DNA from: Micromonospora sp. MP36 | GTDB lineage: Bacteria > Actinomycetota > Actinomycetes > Mycobacteriales > Micromonosporaceae | Direction: 5' to 3' | Length of the DNA: 42,852 nt | Assembly: GCF_008119785.1 (NCBI RefSeq) | Contig: NZ_VSFA01000061.1 | Span: 1 to 42,852 of the forward strand | Shown: piece by piece, positions 7,863 to 17,363 of the stretch | Layout: the number at the start of each line of letters is the position of its first letter | Position numbering within the stretch: the first letter of the stretch is position 1 | Notes under the pieces: generated by a model | The model's input: only the letters and a program-made list of their open reading frames with translations | Database searches by the model: none | Told to the model about the DNA's origin: nothing | Position numbers and translations under genes: made by a program

Positions 7863-8282
7863 ATGAAGCTGACGCATGCGCCGCTGCGGCTGGCCATCGG
7901 CGCGTTCATCCTGAATTCCGGGCTCGGCAAGCGGAGCCTGGAGGGCGAGGCCGCCGCCGGGATGCACGGCATGGCGGTCGGGGCGATGCCCCAGCTGCAG
8001 CAGTTCGAGCCGGACCGGTTCGCCAAGCTGCTGTCCCGGGCGGAGATGGCCCTGGGCGCCGCGCTGCTCGCCCCGTTCGTGCCCTCGCTGCTGGCCGGTG
8101 CGGGCCTGACCGCGTTCGGCGCCGGCCTGGTGCAGCTCTACCTGAAGACGCCCGGCATGCGGGAGCAGAACAGCCTGCGCCCGAGCCAGGCGGGGATCGG
8201 CCTGGCCAAGGACGTCTGGCTGGTCGGCGCCGGGCTGACCCTGGTGCTGGACTCACTCACCCACCGCCGCAAGCAGCTCTGA
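7863..8282 (+). CDS. DoxX-like membrane protein
   Basis: The protein has 139 aa and starts at ATG 7863. It has three or four hydrophobic stretches: LRLAIGAFILNSGLG, ALGAALLAPFVPSLLAGAGLTAFGAGL and VWLVGAGLTLVLDSL. It has the size and layout of small DoxX-like proteins, including the early RLAIGAFILNSGLGK segment with a conserved Lys. Function is unknown; DoxX relatives are linked to thiol stress and quinone chemistry in membranes. It is monocistronic and convergent with the MFS gene. Confidence 0.7.
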   Translation: MKLTHAPLRLAIGAFILNSGLGKRSLEGEAAAGMHGMAVGAMPQLQQFEPDRFAKLLSRAEMALGAALLAPFVPSLLAGAGLTAFGAGLVQLYLKTPGMREQNSLRPSQAGIGLAKDVWLVGAGLTLVLDSLTHRRKQL

Positions 8283-8346
8283 GCGGCCCCGGCGGCGGCG
8301 CGGTCGCCCCGCAGACGGCGGCACCGGACGCCCGGCGACCGGCCGA

Positions 8347-9654
8347 TCAGGCGCCGGCCGGCGCGGGCACCGCGGTGGCGGTGGGCTCGGCCGCGTACCG
8401 ACGGCGGGCGGCGTTGCGGTAGCGCAGCACCTGCACCGCGCCGAGACCCCACAGCAGGTACTGCACGGCGAACGCCCAGCGGAACGCGTCCAGCGGCGGG
8501 GTGCCGCGGCCGGCCGGCGTGGCCAGGTCGAGCACGACGCCGACGGCCAGGATCAGCAGGATCGAGGCGACGAACCCGCCGACGTTGACGATCCCGGTGG
8601 CGCTGCCGATCCGGTGCACCGGGTTGAAGGTGCGCGCGTAGTCGAAGCCGATGACCGAGCCGGGGCCGTTGACCGCCAGGACGACGACGAGGGCGACCAG
8701 CAGCCAGTGCGGCGCGCGTCCCGGCCAGGTCAGCACGACCGCCCAGACGGCGGCGGTGGCCGCCGTGATGGCGAAGACCAGCACCGAGCGGTGGAACGGG
8801 TGCCGGGCGCACAGGTGCGCGATCACCGGCCCGCAGACCAGGGTCACCACGGTCATCAGGGTGAGCAGGGACGCCGCCGCGGTGGGCGAGAAGCCCTGCC
8901 CCTGCACCAGGAACGGGTAGCCCCAGAGCAGCGCGAAGACCGAGCCGGAGAACTGGGTGACGAAGTGGGTCCACAGGCCGAGGCGGGTGCCCGGCTGGGA
9001 CCAGGAGTCGGCGAGCTGCCGGCGGACGGTGGCCAGGTCGGGGGCGACGGCGCTGGTGTGCTCGGCGTGCGGGGTGTCCCGGACCGCGACGAGGACCAGC
9101 AGCAGCACGGTCACGCCGAGCGCCGCCGAGGTGAGGAACGCGGGCGTCCAGCCGGCGTGGTGCAGCAGTGCCACCAGGGGTACGGCGCCGAGCACCGCGC
9201 CGAGCTGCCCGATGGTGCCGGTGAGCTGCACCAGCAGCGGGTTGCGCCGCCCGGGGAACCAGAACGCCACGATCCGCAGCACGCTGATGAAGGTCATCGC
9301 GTCGCCGAGGCCGACCAGCACGCGGGCGGCGACGGCGAGCCGGACGTCGGTGGCGAGGGCAAAGCAGAGCTGGCCGGCGACCATGAGTGCGCCGCCGGCG
9401 AGCAGCAGCCGGCGGGAGCCGAACCGGTCGAGGAGCACCCCGACCGGCACCTGCATGGCCGCGTACACGGCGAGTTGGGCGACGGAGAAGGTGGCCAGGG
9501 CGGCGGCGTTGATGTGGAAGCGGTCCGCCGCGTCGACCCCGGTGACGCCGAGCGAGCTGCGGTGGAAGACGGCGGCCACGTACGCGGTGACGGCGACCGC
9601 GAAGACCAGGGCGGCGGGGCGGCGCGGGGCGACCGTACGGGTGGCGGCGCTCAC
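8347..9654 (-). CDS. Major facilitator superfamily transporter
   Basis: The protein has 435 aa with about 12 hydrophobic segments. The cytoplasmic loop motif GVLLDRFGSRRLLLAGG lies between TM2 and TM3, and VFHRSSLGV is in TM1. The layout resembles nitrate/nitrite-type or sugar-phosphate-type MFS proteins; the substrate cannot be assigned. GTG 9654 overlaps the upstream GntR stop by 4 nt, so the regulator and transporter form one operon and the regulator probably senses the transported compound. The last 20 residues are a low-complexity Ala/Pro tail. Confidence 0.88.
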   Translation of the reverse strand: MSAATRTVAPRRPAALVFAVAVTAYVAAVFHRSSLGVTGVDAADRFHINAAALATFSVAQLAVYAAMQVPVGVLLDRFGSRRLLLAGGALMVAGQLCFALATDVRLAVAARVLVGLGDAMTFISVLRIVAFWFPGRRNPLLVQLTGTIGQLGAVLGAVPLVALLHHAGWTPAFLTSAALGVTVLLLVLVAVRDTPHAEHTSAVAPDLATVRRQLADSWSQPGTRLGLWTHFVTQFSGSVFALLWGYPFLVQGQGFSPTAAASLLTLMTVVTLVCGPVIAHLCARHPFHRSVLVFAITAATAAVWAVVLTWPGRAPHWLLVALVVVLAVNGPGSVIGFDYARTFNPVHRIGSATGIVNVGGFVASILLILAVGVVLDLATPAGRGTPPLDAFRWAFAVQYLLWGLGAVQVLRYRNAARRRYAAEPTATAVPAPAGA

Positions 9655-10313
9655 CGCAGCGTCCGCAGCACGGTCGCGGCGTTGTCGACGTGCGCGCCGA
9701 CGGCGTCGAGCCAGACCTGCGGGTCGTCGCCGTCGAGCGCGGCGAGTTGGCCGGCGTGTTCGGCGAGCACCACCTCGGCCCAGTCCGGCGAGAGGCGGAA
9801 GCTGGCCTCGCCCATCCGGAGCTGCCGGTCGCGCAGCCGCTGGTACAGCTCGGCGAGGATCTCGTTGCCGGCCGCCTCGACGACGGTGGCGTGGAAGGCC
9901 CGGTCGGCGGCCATCAGGGCGGTGACGTCGCCGGCGGCGTGCGCGCGGCGCATCTCGTCGAGCCAGCGGGCCAGGTCGGCCCTGATCTCGGCCCGGCGGG
10001 GCCAGACCCGCTCGGCGGCGTGCAGCTCGACCAGGCGGCGGGCCTCGATGACGTCGGTGATCTCCCGGGCGGAGACCGGCCGGATCAGCGCGCCGCGCTT
10101 CGGGTAGAGGGCGACCAGTCCCTCGGCCTCCAGGCGCAGCAGCGCTTCCCGGACGGGGGTGCGGGAGACTCCGGCCGCCTCGGCGATCTCGCCCTCGCTG
10201 ATCAGCTGGCCGCCCGGGTAGAGCTGCTCCAGGATGGCCCGCTTGAGGTGCTGGTACGCCCGCTCCGCGGCCGAGGGCCCGGCGGTGCGCGCCGGGACGG
10301 TGGGATGCGTCAT
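9651..10313 (-). CDS. GntR-family regulator, FCD (FadR/VanR) type
   Basis: The protein has 220 aa. The winged helix occupies residues 15-80 (AYQHLKRAILEQLYPGGQLISEGEIAEAAGVSRTPVREALLRLEAEGLVALYPKRGALI). The FCD ligand domain follows and keeps its metal-binding set: the Asp and His in AADRAFH, and the His residues in VLAEHAGQL and VGAHVDNA. Such proteins bind a carboxylate through the metal. It is the first gene of an operon with the MFS transporter and probably represses its own promoter through the repeats at 10304-10329. Confidence 0.92.
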   Translation of the reverse strand: MTHPTVPARTAGPSAAERAYQHLKRAILEQLYPGGQLISEGEIAEAAGVSRTPVREALLRLEAEGLVALYPKRGALIRPVSAREITDVIEARRLVELHAAERVWPRRAEIRADLARWLDEMRRAHAAGDVTALMAADRAFHATVVEAAGNEILAELYQRLRDRQLRMGEASFRLSPDWAEVVLAEHAGQLAALDGDDPQVWLDAVGAHVDNAATVLRTLR

Positions 10314-10329
10314 GTATCTATGATGCGTC
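10304..10329 (-). promoter_or_regulatory. Candidate GntR operator over the start codon
   Basis: GATGCGTC occurs twice (10304-10311 and 10322-10329). Between them, GCGTCAT-GTATCT-ATGATGC forms an inverted repeat with one mismatch (10307-10326). It overlaps the ATG of the GntR gene, which fits autorepression. Confidence 0.45.
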
Positions 10330-10384
10330 CCGGGGCGCCCCGCACGGCCCTTCGCCCCCGCGAAGGGTGACCCAGCCCACCCGC

Positions 10385-11488
10385 TCAGGCGGGGCGCAGG
10401 GCGATCATGCCGTCGTCGAGCGCGAACCGGGTCCGGTACGGGGTGCCAAGCCCGTCGAGCAGGTCCGCCAGCCAGCGGGCCTCCTCCGGGGCCGCCCGCT
10501 GCAGCCGCATCCGCCGCATCCGCACCGGCACCAGCCGCAGCCGGCGCAACTCGCCGGTCTCCGCGTCGAGCGTGGGCAGGTGCAGCAGGCGCAGCTCCGG
10601 CCGGTACGACTCCTGCCCGCCGATCCCCTCGTAGTCGTCGATCAGATCGCCGCAGCCGTACAGGACGAGCCGTCCCCGGTAGCGCTCGACCGGCCGGGGG
10701 TGGTGCGACGAGTGGCCGTGGACCACGTGCACCCCGGCGTCGACCAGGGCGTGCGCGAAGCGGACGTGCTCGTCCGGCACCTCATGGCCCCAGTTCGACC
10801 CCCAGTGCACCGAGACCAGCACCAGGTCGCCCGGCCGGGCCTCGCGGGCGATCCGGCCGGCCACCGCCTCGGCCGACGCGACCGAGATCTCCGGCAGGTA
10901 CGCCACCCCGGGTCGCCCGTCGGCCGCCGCCCACGGTGGGTACACCCCGCTGGACGGGGCGCCCACCGACCAGACCAGCAGCCGGTGGCCGCCGGTGAGG
11001 CGTACCACCGCGGGCCGCCACGCCTCGTCGGCGTCCCGGCCGGCGCCGGCTGTCCGGATGCCCGCCGCCTCCAGGGCGTCGAGGGTGTCGGCGAGCCCGG
11101 TGGGGCCGAAGTCGAGGACGTGGTTGTTGGCCAGCGCGCAGACGTCGAGCCGGGCGGCGGTGAGGCAGGCCAGGTTCGCCGGGTGCATCCGATAGTGGAT
11201 GCCCTTGCCGGGGGCGTACTCACCGCGGCCGGTCACCGATGTCTCCAGGTTGACGATCCGGGCGTCCGGGCGCAGCGCGTTCAGCAGTTCCAGCGCCTCC
11301 CCCCACGGCCAGTCGGGCGGCACCGGGCGCGGCACCGGGCCGGAGACGGACTCGGCCAGTTCGACGTAGCGGCGGGCGTCGGTGACGACCTGCTCGCGCA
11401 GCGCGGGCGGCCCCGGGTGGGGCAGGATCTGGTCCACGCCCCGGCCGGTCATCACGTCCCCGGCGAGGAAGAGGGTCACCTCCGGCAT
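10385..11488 (-). CDS. CapA-family metallophosphatase-like protein
   Basis: The protein has 367 aa. It shows the PGA_cap/CapA motif series: LAGDVMTGRG, NLETSVT, ALANNHVLDFG, SVHWGSNWG, HGHSSHHPRPVE and YGCGDLIDDYEG. These form a calcineurin-like metal site. In Bacillus, CapA takes part in poly-gamma-glutamate capsule synthesis. Here no capB or capC is nearby and there is no signal peptide, so a stand-alone phosphoesterase role is more likely. It is divergent from the IMPase-like gene, with 65 bp between the starts. Confidence 0.88.
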   Translation of the reverse strand: MPEVTLFLAGDVMTGRGVDQILPHPGPPALREQVVTDARRYVELAESVSGPVPRPVPPDWPWGEALELLNALRPDARIVNLETSVTGRGEYAPGKGIHYRMHPANLACLTAARLDVCALANNHVLDFGPTGLADTLDALEAAGIRTAGAGRDADEAWRPAVVRLTGGHRLLVWSVGAPSSGVYPPWAAADGRPGVAYLPEISVASAEAVAGRIAREARPGDLVLVSVHWGSNWGHEVPDEHVRFAHALVDAGVHVVHGHSSHHPRPVERYRGRLVLYGCGDLIDDYEGIGGQESYRPELRLLHLPTLDAETGELRRLRLVPVRMRRMRLQRAAPEEARWLADLLDGLGTPYRTRFALDDGMIALRPA

Positions 11489-11541
11489 GCCTGTCTACTT
11501 CCCGCCTCGGGCGCTCCCGCACCTCCCGGACGCACCCGGTC

Positions 11542-11553
11542 TATTCTCCACCC
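11542..11553 (+). promoter_or_regulatory. -10 hexamer of a probable leaderless transcript
   Basis: TATTCT (11542-11547) ends 6 nt before the ATG at 11554, and no ribosome binding site precedes that start. Confidence 0.4.
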
Positions 11554-12351
11554 ATGATGATCATGGATCGGGACGTGGCGATCGCCGCGGCGGAGGCGGG
11601 GGCCGCGGTGGTGCGGTCCCGGTACGGGGCATCGCTGGCACGGGTGGAGAAGTCGGGGGGTGACTTCGCCACCGCCGCCGACCTCGAGGCGGAGCAGGCG
11701 ATCCTCGACGTGCTGCGCGCCGCCCGACCCGCCGACGCGGTGATCGGGGAGGAGAGCGGACGCACCGGTGCCGAGCACGCCGACCGCACCTGGCTCGTCG
11801 ACCCGCTCTGCGGCACCCTGAACTACGCGGCGCGGATGCCGCTGGTCGCGGTGAACGTGGCGCTGCGCATCGACGCCGACGTCGTGGCGGCCGCCTCGGC
11901 CGACCCGTTCACCGGTGAGGTGTTCTGGACCGACGGCGGCCCCGCCCAGGTACGCCGGGACGGGGTGGACGAGGCGCTCACGCCGTCGGCCGGGTCGCGG
12001 CTGGTGGACGTCAACCTCGACCCGCCGTTTCCGAACGGTCCCGCGTTCCAGGCCGCCCGGCTGCTCGCCCACCCCGGGTTCGGGGCGCGGTTCCGGCCCC
12101 GGGTGGTCTCCACCACGCTGGCGGTGGCCTGGGTGGCCGCCGGCCGGCGGGCCGCGTACGTGACCGACGGCCACCTGGCGGACAGCGTGCACTTCGCCAG
12201 CGGGATCGCCCTGTGCCGGGCGGCCGGCTGCGTGCTCACCGGCCTGCGGGGCGAGCCGCTGCACACCGGCGCGGGTGGGCTGCTGGTGGCGGCGGACCGG
12301 GAGACGCACCGGGCCCTGCTGGCCCTCGTCGAGGAGCAGTTCGCGGGTTGA
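11554..12351 (+). CDS. Inositol-monophosphatase-like protein with altered metal site
   Basis: The protein has 265 aa and an IMPase/FIG fold. DFATAADLEAEQAIL, VIGEESG (which keeps the Glu ligand) and WLVDPLCGTLNYA are recognisable. In the family the last motif reads DP(I/L)DGT; here the second Asp is Cys. The distal WDxAAG motif is replaced by ADSVHFASGI, so the third Asp ligand also seems lost. I therefore expect weak, changed or absent phosphatase activity. Tandem ATGs at 11554, 11557 and 11563 make the exact start uncertain. It is convergent with the hydrolase gene, 11 nt apart. Confidence 0.85.
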   Translation: MMIMDRDVAIAAAEAGAAVVRSRYGASLARVEKSGGDFATAADLEAEQAILDVLRAARPADAVIGEESGRTGAEHADRTWLVDPLCGTLNYAARMPLVAVNVALRIDADVVAAASADPFTGEVFWTDGGPAQVRRDGVDEALTPSAGSRLVDVNLDPPFPNGPAFQAARLLAHPGFGARFRPRVVSTTLAVAWVAAGRRAAYVTDGHLADSVHFASGIALCRAAGCVLTGLRGEPLHTGAGGLLVAADRETHRALLALVEEQFAG

Positions 12352-12362
12352 CGCCGCTGCCG

Positions 12363-13214
12363 CTACCCGCCGGGGTGTGACCAGAACCCGGTGACCAGCG
12401 CGTGGAACGCCGCGGCCCGCTCGATCTGCGGCATGTGCCCGGTGTCGGGGAACAGGTGGGTCCGCGCCTTCGGCAGCCGGGCCCGGGCGGCGGTCAGCTG
12501 CCGTGCGGGGAGGATCAGGTCCCGGTCGCCCCAGACCACCAGCATGGGCAGGTCCAGCGCGGCCACCGCGGCGAGCAGTTCCGCGCGCCACTGCGGCCGT
12601 ACGCCCCGCCAGGTGCCGAGGCTGCGGACGAGTTCCACCATCACCTGGGCGGCGTGCGGCTGGCGGGCCACGGCCAGGGCGAGGGCGATCCGTTCCTCGG
12701 TCGCGTACGCCGGGTCGTGGAAGATGGCCCGCTCGGTGCGGCGGGCGATCGCCGGGTGCGGGCGCAGCAGCAGCCGGGCCAGCGGGCGCAGGGCGAGCAG
12801 CCGCAGTGCCACGGTGACCTCCCGGCCGAAGCCGGCGCTGTTGACGAGCACCAGGCTCGCGGCCCGGGCCGGCTGGTCGGCGGCGAGCCGCATCGCCACC
12901 GCCCCGCCGAGGGAGTTGCCGACCAGGTGCGCCGGGCTGGTGACCCCGGCGGCGTCCAGGAACCCGGCGACGGCCGAGGCGAGGGCGGGCAGGGTGTGCT
13001 GCGTGTCCAGCGGCGCGCTGCCGCCGTGGCCGGGAAGGTCGAGGCTGATCACCCGGTGGTCGCGGGCCAGCAGCTCGTGCTGGGCGGTGAAGTCCTCCAG
13101 GGTGCGCCCGATGCCGTGCAGCAGCACCACGGGCGGGCCGGCCCCGGCGACGCGGCAGCGCATCGGGCGGCCGGCCACGGTCAGGGTGTCGGCCGGCGGC
13201 AGGGCGACGGTCAC
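12363..13214 (-). CDS. Alpha/beta hydrolase of the ethA operon
   Basis: The protein has 283 aa. It has the oxyanion block LLHGIGRTLEDF, nucleophile elbow GNSLGG (Ser), acid VWGDRDLILP (Asp) and PDTGHMPQIER (His), so the triad is complete. GTG 13214 overlaps the SDR stop by 4 nt. Following a Baeyer-Villiger monooxygenase and a short-chain dehydrogenase, it would suit hydrolysis of the ester or lactone made by the monooxygenase. The mycobacterial mymA operon carries a comparable lipase (lipR). The substrate is not known. Confidence 0.9.
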   Translation of the reverse strand: MTVALPPADTLTVAGRPMRCRVAGAGPPVVLLHGIGRTLEDFTAQHELLARDHRVISLDLPGHGGSAPLDTQHTLPALASAVAGFLDAAGVTSPAHLVGNSLGGAVAMRLAADQPARAASLVLVNSAGFGREVTVALRLLALRPLARLLLRPHPAIARRTERAIFHDPAYATEERIALALAVARQPHAAQVMVELVRSLGTWRGVRPQWRAELLAAVAALDLPMLVVWGDRDLILPARQLTAARARLPKARTHLFPDTGHMPQIERAAAFHALVTGFWSHPGG

Positions 13215-14104
13215 GGCGCGCGCTCCGTGTCGGGCGCGACCGGCTCCGATGCGGGCCGCGGCGCCGGCACCCGCACCGCGCGCCGGTTCATCCCCAGTGC
13301 CAGCACCTTCCCGTACGAGGCGGGGGCGAGCCGGGCCAGCAGGTCGGGCAGCTTCGCCGACCAGCCGATCAACACCCGGCCCCGGCGGCGCTCGACGCCA
13401 CGCAGGATCACCTCGGCGGCCTTCGCCGGGTCGATGGAGAGCAGCTTCTCGAACTCCTTCCGGCCGGCCTCGTACTCCTCGCGGGGGACGCCACTGCCCA
13501 CCCGGGCGCTGGCCGCGATCCGGGTGCGGATGCCGCCCGGGTGCACGGAGGTGACCCCCACCCCGTCGTCGACCAGTTCGTGCCGCAGCGCCTCGGTGAA
13601 GCCGCGGACGGCGAACTTGCTGGCCGAGTAGGCGGCCTGCCCGGGCGGCGCGATCAGCCCGAAGAGGCTGGAGACGTTGACCAGGTGGGCGCCCGGCTCC
13701 GCCTTGAGCGTGGGCAGCAGCGCGTGGGTCAGCCGGACCACGGCCCGGAAGTTGATCTCGATCACCCAGAGGAACTCCTCCAGGGTGACCTGGTCGAACC
13801 GACCACCCAGGGCCACTCCGGCGTTGTTGATCAGCAGCCGGATCCGGGGATGCCGCCGGCGGAGCTCGGCGGCCACCCGGTCGGTGGCGTCGGGGTCGGC
13901 GAGGTCCACGAGGTGGGTCTCGATCCGCCGGTCGGGGTGGCCGGCGCGGATCGCGGCGACCACGGCGTCGAGCCGCGTGGCGTCCCGGTCGAGCAGGACC
14001 AGGTCGGCGCCGCGCCAGACCAGCCCGTGGGCGAGGGCCTCACCGATGCCGCTGGCTGCGCCGGTGACCACCGCGGTGGCGCCAGGGAAGACGAAGTCAC
14101 GCAT
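13211..14104 (-). CDS. Short-chain dehydrogenase/reductase
   Basis: The protein has 297 aa and starts at ATG 14104. It has the classical SDR elements TGAASGIGEAL (cofactor), LINNAGVAL, Ser in VNVSSLFGL and the catalytic YSASK. The C-terminal extension (RGRVLIGWSAKLPDLLARLAP) is like the SadH-type SDRs of mycobacteria. It lies 17 nt downstream of ethA and overlaps the hydrolase gene. A likely role is to interconvert an alcohol with the ketone or aldehyde used by the monooxygenase. Confidence 0.9.
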   Translation of the reverse strand: MRDFVFPGATAVVTGAASGIGEALAHGLVWRGADLVLLDRDATRLDAVVAAIRAGHPDRRIETHLVDLADPDATDRVAAELRRRHPRIRLLINNAGVALGGRFDQVTLEEFLWVIEINFRAVVRLTHALLPTLKAEPGAHLVNVSSLFGLIAPPGQAAYSASKFAVRGFTEALRHELVDDGVGVTSVHPGGIRTRIAASARVGSGVPREEYEAGRKEFEKLLSIDPAKAAEVILRGVERRRGRVLIGWSAKLPDLLARLAPASYGKVLALGMNRRAVRVPAPRPASEPVAPDTERAP

Positions 14105-14121
14105 GGCGGTGCTCCTCTCGG

Positions 14122-15615
<1,494 letters not shown>

Positions 15616-15650
15616 GGGCGTCTCCCGTTCGGGGGCGGCAGTGGACCCGG

Positions 15651-15680
15651 ACCCTATCCACCGCCGTCGACCCCGGTCAA
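15651..15680 (-). promoter_or_regulatory. ethA promoter
   Basis: On the minus strand, TTGACC (15675-15680) is followed after 18 nt by TAGGGT (15651-15656), which matches TTGACN and TANNNT. The -35 overlaps the left arm of the ethR operator. Confidence 0.6.
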
Positions 15681-15712
15681 CACCATGTCGAGTGGGATCG
15701 ACAGGGTGTTGA
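15677..15712. promoter_or_regulatory. EthR operator, long inverted repeat
   Basis: TCAACACCATGTCGA (15677-15691) and TCGACAGGGTGTTGA (15698-15712) are 15-bp arms with one mismatch around a 6-nt spacer. It lies between ethA and ethR and touches the -35 regions of both predicted promoters. EthR of M. tuberculosis binds a long site in the same place and represses both genes. Confidence 0.75.
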
Positions 15713-15725
15713 ATCGGTGTAGCAT
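15698..15725 (+). promoter_or_regulatory. ethR promoter, probably leaderless
   Basis: TCGACA (15698-15703), a 16-nt spacer and TAGCAT (15720-15725) end 6 nt before ATG 15732. Confidence 0.5.
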
Positions 15726-15731
15726 CGGCCG

Positions 15732-16394
15732 ATGACGATCGCCCGTACGCCGACCGGCGCCGCACCGACGCGCGGGCGGCGGCTTGGCCGCTCCACCGGC
15801 GACGACCGGGAGGTGGCGATCCTCGCCACCGCCGAGCGGCTGCTGCGGGAACGCCCCTTCGGCGACATCTCCATCGACGACCTGGCGAAGGGCGCGGGGA
15901 TCTCCCGGCCCACTTTCTATTTCTACTTTTCGTCGAAGGACGCGGTGCTGCTCACCCTGCTCGACCGGGTCACCGAGGAGGCGAACGCCGCCGCGGGCGA
16001 CGTGCTGGACCGGCTCGCGGAGGACCCGCGGGCCCGCTGGCGGGAGTTGATCGCCCGGTTTCACGCCACGTTCGGCGGTCACCGGGCGGTGGTGCTGGCC
16101 TGCGCCCAGGTCCGCGGCACCAACGCCGAGGTGCGCCGGCTCTGGGCCGAGGTCCTGGAGCGCTGGGTACGCGCGGTCGAGGCGGCCATCGAGGGCGAGC
16201 GCCGGCGCGGCGCGGCCCCGGACGGGCTGCCCGCCCGGGACCTCGCCATCGCGCTGAACTCGATGAACGAGCGGGTGTGGTACGCCACCTTCGCCGGCGA
16301 CGGTCCGGCGGTGGCCGAGCGGGACGTGGTCGACGTGCTGCTGGACGTCTGGCTGACCGCGATCTACCGGACGACCACGCCCTCGCCGGCCTGA
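15732..16394 (+). CDS. ethR: EthR-type TetR-family repressor
   Basis: The protein has 220 aa. Its N-terminal half matches EthR strongly: PRGRR-like basic start, GDDREVAILATAERLL, ISIDDLAKGAGISRPTFYFYFSSKDAVLLTLLDRV. The C-terminal ligand domain keeps the ALNSMNERVWYATFAGDGPAV stretch that lines the EthR hydrophobic ligand tunnel. It is divergent from ethA across 116 bp that contain a 36-bp palindrome. The 3' end overlaps the convergent PH-like gene by 31 nt. Confidence 0.93.
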   Translation: MTIARTPTGAAPTRGRRLGRSTGDDREVAILATAERLLRERPFGDISIDDLAKGAGISRPTFYFYFSSKDAVLLTLLDRVTEEANAAAGDVLDRLAEDPRARWRELIARFHATFGGHRAVVLACAQVRGTNAEVRRLWAEVLERWVRAVEAAIEGERRRGAAPDGLPARDLAIALNSMNERVWYATFAGDGPAVAERDVVDVLLDVWLTAIYRTTTPSPA

Positions 16395-16906
16395 GCGGCG
16401 GCGTGCGCCTCGCACAGCCGCCGCATCATCTGGTTGAAGTCGGCGGCGGGCAGCGCCGGGCCGCTCCGGCTCTCCAACTGACGCACCGGGCCGCCCGCCC
16501 GCACGGGCGTCTCCACGGCTCCGTCCCGGGTCAGCACCCAAGCGGCCTGCTGCCGGCCCTCGAGGCCGAAGAGGACGGTCATCGGGCGTACGTCGAAACC
16601 GGTGACCTCCGGCCAGGGCAACAGTCGGGAGCGGTGCAGGTATCGGATCAGCAGCCCACGCTTGCCGTAGTAGATGCCGACCAGGTGGAACCGGACCGCG
16701 ACGAGCAGAACCGCGACGATCACCGCGACGCCGACGGCCATCGGCCCGGCCTGACGGACGGTCAGCCGACCGGCGGCCAGCCCGGTCATCATCCCGGCCG
16801 ACAGGAGGAGCAGCGCCGGGCTGCCGTACAGGATAGCCACCCCGGCAACGACCTGCCGCCGCACCGTCCAGGGATCGGCCCGTCTCCATCGCCTCACCCC
16901 GGTCAC
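16364..16906 (-). CDS. Two-helix membrane protein with PH-like domain
   Basis: The protein has 180 aa. Two adjacent hydrophobic helices (VVAGVAILYGSPALLLLSAGMM and AGPMAVGVAVIVAVLLVAVRF) are followed by IYYGKRGLLIRYLHRSRLLPWPEVTGFDV, typical of small bacterial PH-domain membrane proteins. Function is unknown. It starts at GTG 16906, 1 nt after the stop of the upstream gene, so it is third in the operon that begins at 17839. Its 3' end runs 31 nt into ethR on the opposite strand. Confidence 0.75.
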   Translation of the reverse strand: MTGVRRWRRADPWTVRRQVVAGVAILYGSPALLLLSAGMMTGLAAGRLTVRQAGPMAVGVAVIVAVLLVAVRFHLVGIYYGKRGLLIRYLHRSRLLPWPEVTGFDVRPMTVLFGLEGRQQAAWVLTRDGAVETPVRAGGPVRQLESRSGPALPAADFNQMMRRLCEAHAAAQAGEGVVVR

Positions 16907-16907
16907 C

Positions 16908-17363
16908 CTAGGCGGTACGGGCGAACTCCATGATCCAGTTCGTCTCCCAGGTGCGCTCGCCGTCGGTGGAGAACGCCTGCTCCCAGCGGCAGGCGTTCGG
17001 CGTGATGCCGGACCAGATGAACCGGCAGCGGACCGGCCGTCCCTCGTCGGTGTCGTCGGCGTAGAAGGCGCCCACGCCGTCGACGAACCGGCCCACCACC
17101 GGCGGCAGTTCGAGGATTCCGCGCCGGCTGTTCATCCAGTAGATCGACCAGAGCCCGGTCGACGGGTCGAGGATCCGCACCGTCGACCCCGAGAAGCCGC
17201 GGGTCGGGAAGCGGATCTCGTCGAAGCTGCCCGCGCCGTCGAAGAACCGGTGCGCCACCGTGCTGCCGGGGAACTCGTCCCAGTCGTCGCTGCCGACGTG
17301 CCGCTGCTTCAGCCGCCGGCTGGTCACGTCCCAGCTGCCCACGAGGAAGTCGAAGTCGCCCAT
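16908..17363 (-). CDS. Hypothetical protein, lipocalin-like (DUF1579-type)
   Basis: The protein has 151 aa with MGDFDFLVGSWDVTSRRL at the start, a pattern typical of DUF1579/lipocalin-like beta-barrel proteins (FD-FLVGxW). It continues as a series of beta strands such as VRILDPSTGLWSIYWMNSR and VRCRFIWSGI. There is no signal peptide. Its ATG shares one base with the stop of the upstream gene (TGATG), so translation is coupled. The family probably binds a small molecule; the ligand is unknown. Confidence 0.75.
   Translation of the reverse strand: MGDFDFLVGSWDVTSRRLKQRHVGSDDWDEFPGSTVAHRFFDGAGSFDEIRFPTRGFSGSTVRILDPSTGLWSIYWMNSRRGILELPPVVGRFVDGVGAFYADDTDEGRPVRCRFIWSGITPNACRWEQAFSTDGERTWETNWIMEFARTA

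Noticed and set aside
8614..10107. Long open frame (about 500 codons) antisense to the MFS and GntR genes
   Set aside because: Its composition is Arg/Gly/Ala-rich noise typical of the shadow of a GC-rich gene. The sense genes have clear domains.
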